Positions 4,373 to 5,483 of a stretch of DNA of 5,483 nucleotides are shown here, one piece after another (position 1 is the stretch's first letter; each line of letters starts with the position of its first letter). Where the stretch lies: positions 1 to 5,483 of the forward strand of contig JASLJD010000037.1 in the NCBI GenBank assembly GCA_030152625.1. Direction: 5' to 3'. The DNA comes from Erysipelothrix sp. (lineage in GTDB: Bacteria; Bacillota_I; Bacilli_A; Erysipelotrichales; Erysipelotrichaceae). The notes beneath the pieces were generated by a model. That model was given only the letters and a program-made list of their open reading frames with translations. It was not told where the DNA came from and did not search any database. The position numbers were made by a program, and so were the translations under genes.

Positions 4373-5483
4373 TAAAATTTTGGTCCTTGATTTTGGTTCA
4401 AGAGAGAATCAAGCCTTGGTTCGCGATATTCGCGAAGAGGGCGTTTATGCAGAATTGGTCGATTATGATTACAGTTATCAAGCAATTAAAGAAGATTCAA
4501 GCATTCAAGGGATTATTTTAGGTATTCGTAACGAAGAAGCCGATTTTCAAGCAGACAAAGATCTCGACCAACTTGACTTACCTCTTTATGCCTACCATGA
4601 AAAAGATTTAGAAGCTTTTTCAAACATGGGCTTAAAAAATTTGAAAGTCTTGGACTCAGTTCAAAACTTCCTTTTTGATGTCTGCGACTGTGAGAAAAAC
4701 TGGCATGTCGATACTTACCTCAAGCTCAAAGGAGATGCGATTAGACAAGCTGTCGGCGAAGAACGCGTTGTTTGCGGTCTATCTGGCGGAGTCGACTCCT
4801 CAGTTGTCGCAATTTTACTCCATCGTCTTTTAGGGGATCAATTGACCTGTGTCTTTGTTGATCACGGTCTTTTACGTAAAGATGAAGCAGCTTCGGTTCG
4901 TAAAGTTTTTGAAGAAGATTTCAATCTTGATGTGCGTTATGTTGACGCATCCGATCGTTTCTTAACAAAGCTTGCGGGTATCAGTGATCCTGAAGAAAAA
5001 AGAAAAATTATTGGGCATGAATTCATCGAGGTTTTTAATGATACAATCAGTGATATTGATGGTGTTAAATGGCTCGCTCAAGGAACCTTGTATACGGATG
5101 TGATTGAATCGGGTACAAAGGCTCATGAAACCATCAAATCACATCATAATGTTGGTGGCTTGCCCGAAGATATGGAGCTGAAACTTTTAGAACCACTTGA
5201 TATTCTCTTTAAAGATGAAGTGCGCGAATTAGGTTTAGCTTTAGGTCTTCCTGAATCGATTGTTTATCGTCAACCTTTCCCAGGGCCGGGTATTGCAGTT
5301 CGTATTCTTGGCGATATTACCCGAGATAAAATTAAAGTCGTTCAAGAATCAGACGCCATTTTAAGAGAAGAAATTGCAAAACATGGTCTTGATCGTAAAA
5401 TATGGCAATATTTCACCGTGCTTACAGGCTTACGTTCTGTCGGTATTAAAGATGGAAAGCGAAGCTATGACTATACCTTAGCG
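4362..5483 (+). CDS. guaA: GMP synthetase with a truncated, inactive glutamine amidotransferase domain (3' partial)
   Basis: The frame runs 374 codons to the window edge without a stop. It encodes the ATP-dependent amination of XMP to GMP. The synthetase part is intact: P-loop SGGVDSS (141-147), DHGLLRK (from D167), GTLYTDVIESG (241-251), KSHHNVGGLPED after it, and QPFPGPG (304-310) opening the dimerisation domain. The N-terminal class I amidotransferase region is abnormal. It begins recognisably (ILVLDFGS 6-13, IREEGVYAEL, GIIL), but the GICYGMQ nucleophile elbow is replaced around PLYAYHE (74-80). Roughly 75 residues are missing before NFLFDVCDCE (102-111), and the catalytic FHPE His/Glu are absent. 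The P-loop thus starts near residue 141, not about 220 as in the Bacillus enzyme. No frameshift or stop interrupts it, so this is a coherent gene. The enzyme should be unable to use glutamine by itself. Free ammonia or a separate glutaminase subunit is the inferred nitrogen source. Confidence 0.93.
   Translation, partial: MLTDKILVLDFGSRENQALVRDIREEGVYAELVDYDYSYQAIKEDSSIQGIILGIRNEEADFQADKDLDQLDLPLYAYHEKDLEAFSNMGLKNLKVLDSVQNFLFDVCDCEKNWHVDTYLKLKGDAIRQAVGEERVVCGLSGGVDSSVVAILLHRLLGDQLTCVFVDHGLLRKDEAASVRKVFEEDFNLDVRYVDASDRFLTKLAGISDPEEKRKIIGHEFIEVFNDTISDIDGVKWLAQGTLYTDVIESGTKAHETIKSHHNVGGLPEDMELKLLEPLDILFKDEVRELGLALGLPESIVYRQPFPGPGIAVRILGDITRDKIKVVQESDAILREEIAKHGLDRKIWQYFTVLTGLRSVGIKDGKRSYDYTLA

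Overview
The window reads like ordinary chromosome from a moderately AT-rich Bacillota (Firmicutes) bacterium. It has strong AGGAGG-type ribosome binding sites, TTGACA/TATAAT-type promoters, compact intergenic gaps, U-tract terminators, and a GMP synthetase core that resembles the Bacillus protein as I remember it. The class cannot be fixed from sequence alone. An erysipelotrich-like or other compact lineage is a guess. No mobile element, tRNA, rRNA or CRISPR array is visible, and no stretch longer than about 110 bases lacks a gene.

Layout, all on the + strand: (1) the last 50 codons of an unrecognised gene, closed by a hairpin terminator that overlaps its stop codon (1-167); (2) a metal-efflux operon (178-2669) with a promoter, an ArsR/SmtB-type operator, a zinc/cobalt-type ArsR repressor and a CadA/ZntA-class P1B-2 ATPase; (3) a short intergenic region carrying four TTACAT/ATGTAA elements phased at exactly 10 bp beside a good promoter, then a 124-residue inorganic-pyrophosphatase-related gene and a strong terminator (2670-3169); (4) a guanine-nucleotide operon (about 3181 to the window end) with a promoter, guaB (IMP dehydrogenase) and guaA (GMP synthetase, cut by the window edge). 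The two gua genes overlap by 11 nt.

How the genes work together: the ArsR protein should bind the palindrome over the start of its own transcript and release it when Zn(II)/Co(II) fills its alpha-5 site, which allows production of the exporter. GuaB converts IMP to XMP and GuaA converts XMP to GMP. Both gua enzymes look stripped of an accessory domain. GuaB has no CBS (Bateman) module, and GuaA keeps its ATP-pyrophosphatase and dimerisation regions but has only a shrunken, catalytically dead glutamine amidotransferase domain. The GuaA case is the most notable finding, because it implies either use of free ammonia or a separate glutaminase partner.

Several start codons deserve correction relative to the longest open frames: the ArsR gene most likely starts at TTG 247, the ATPase at ATG 588 and guaB at ATG 3236.
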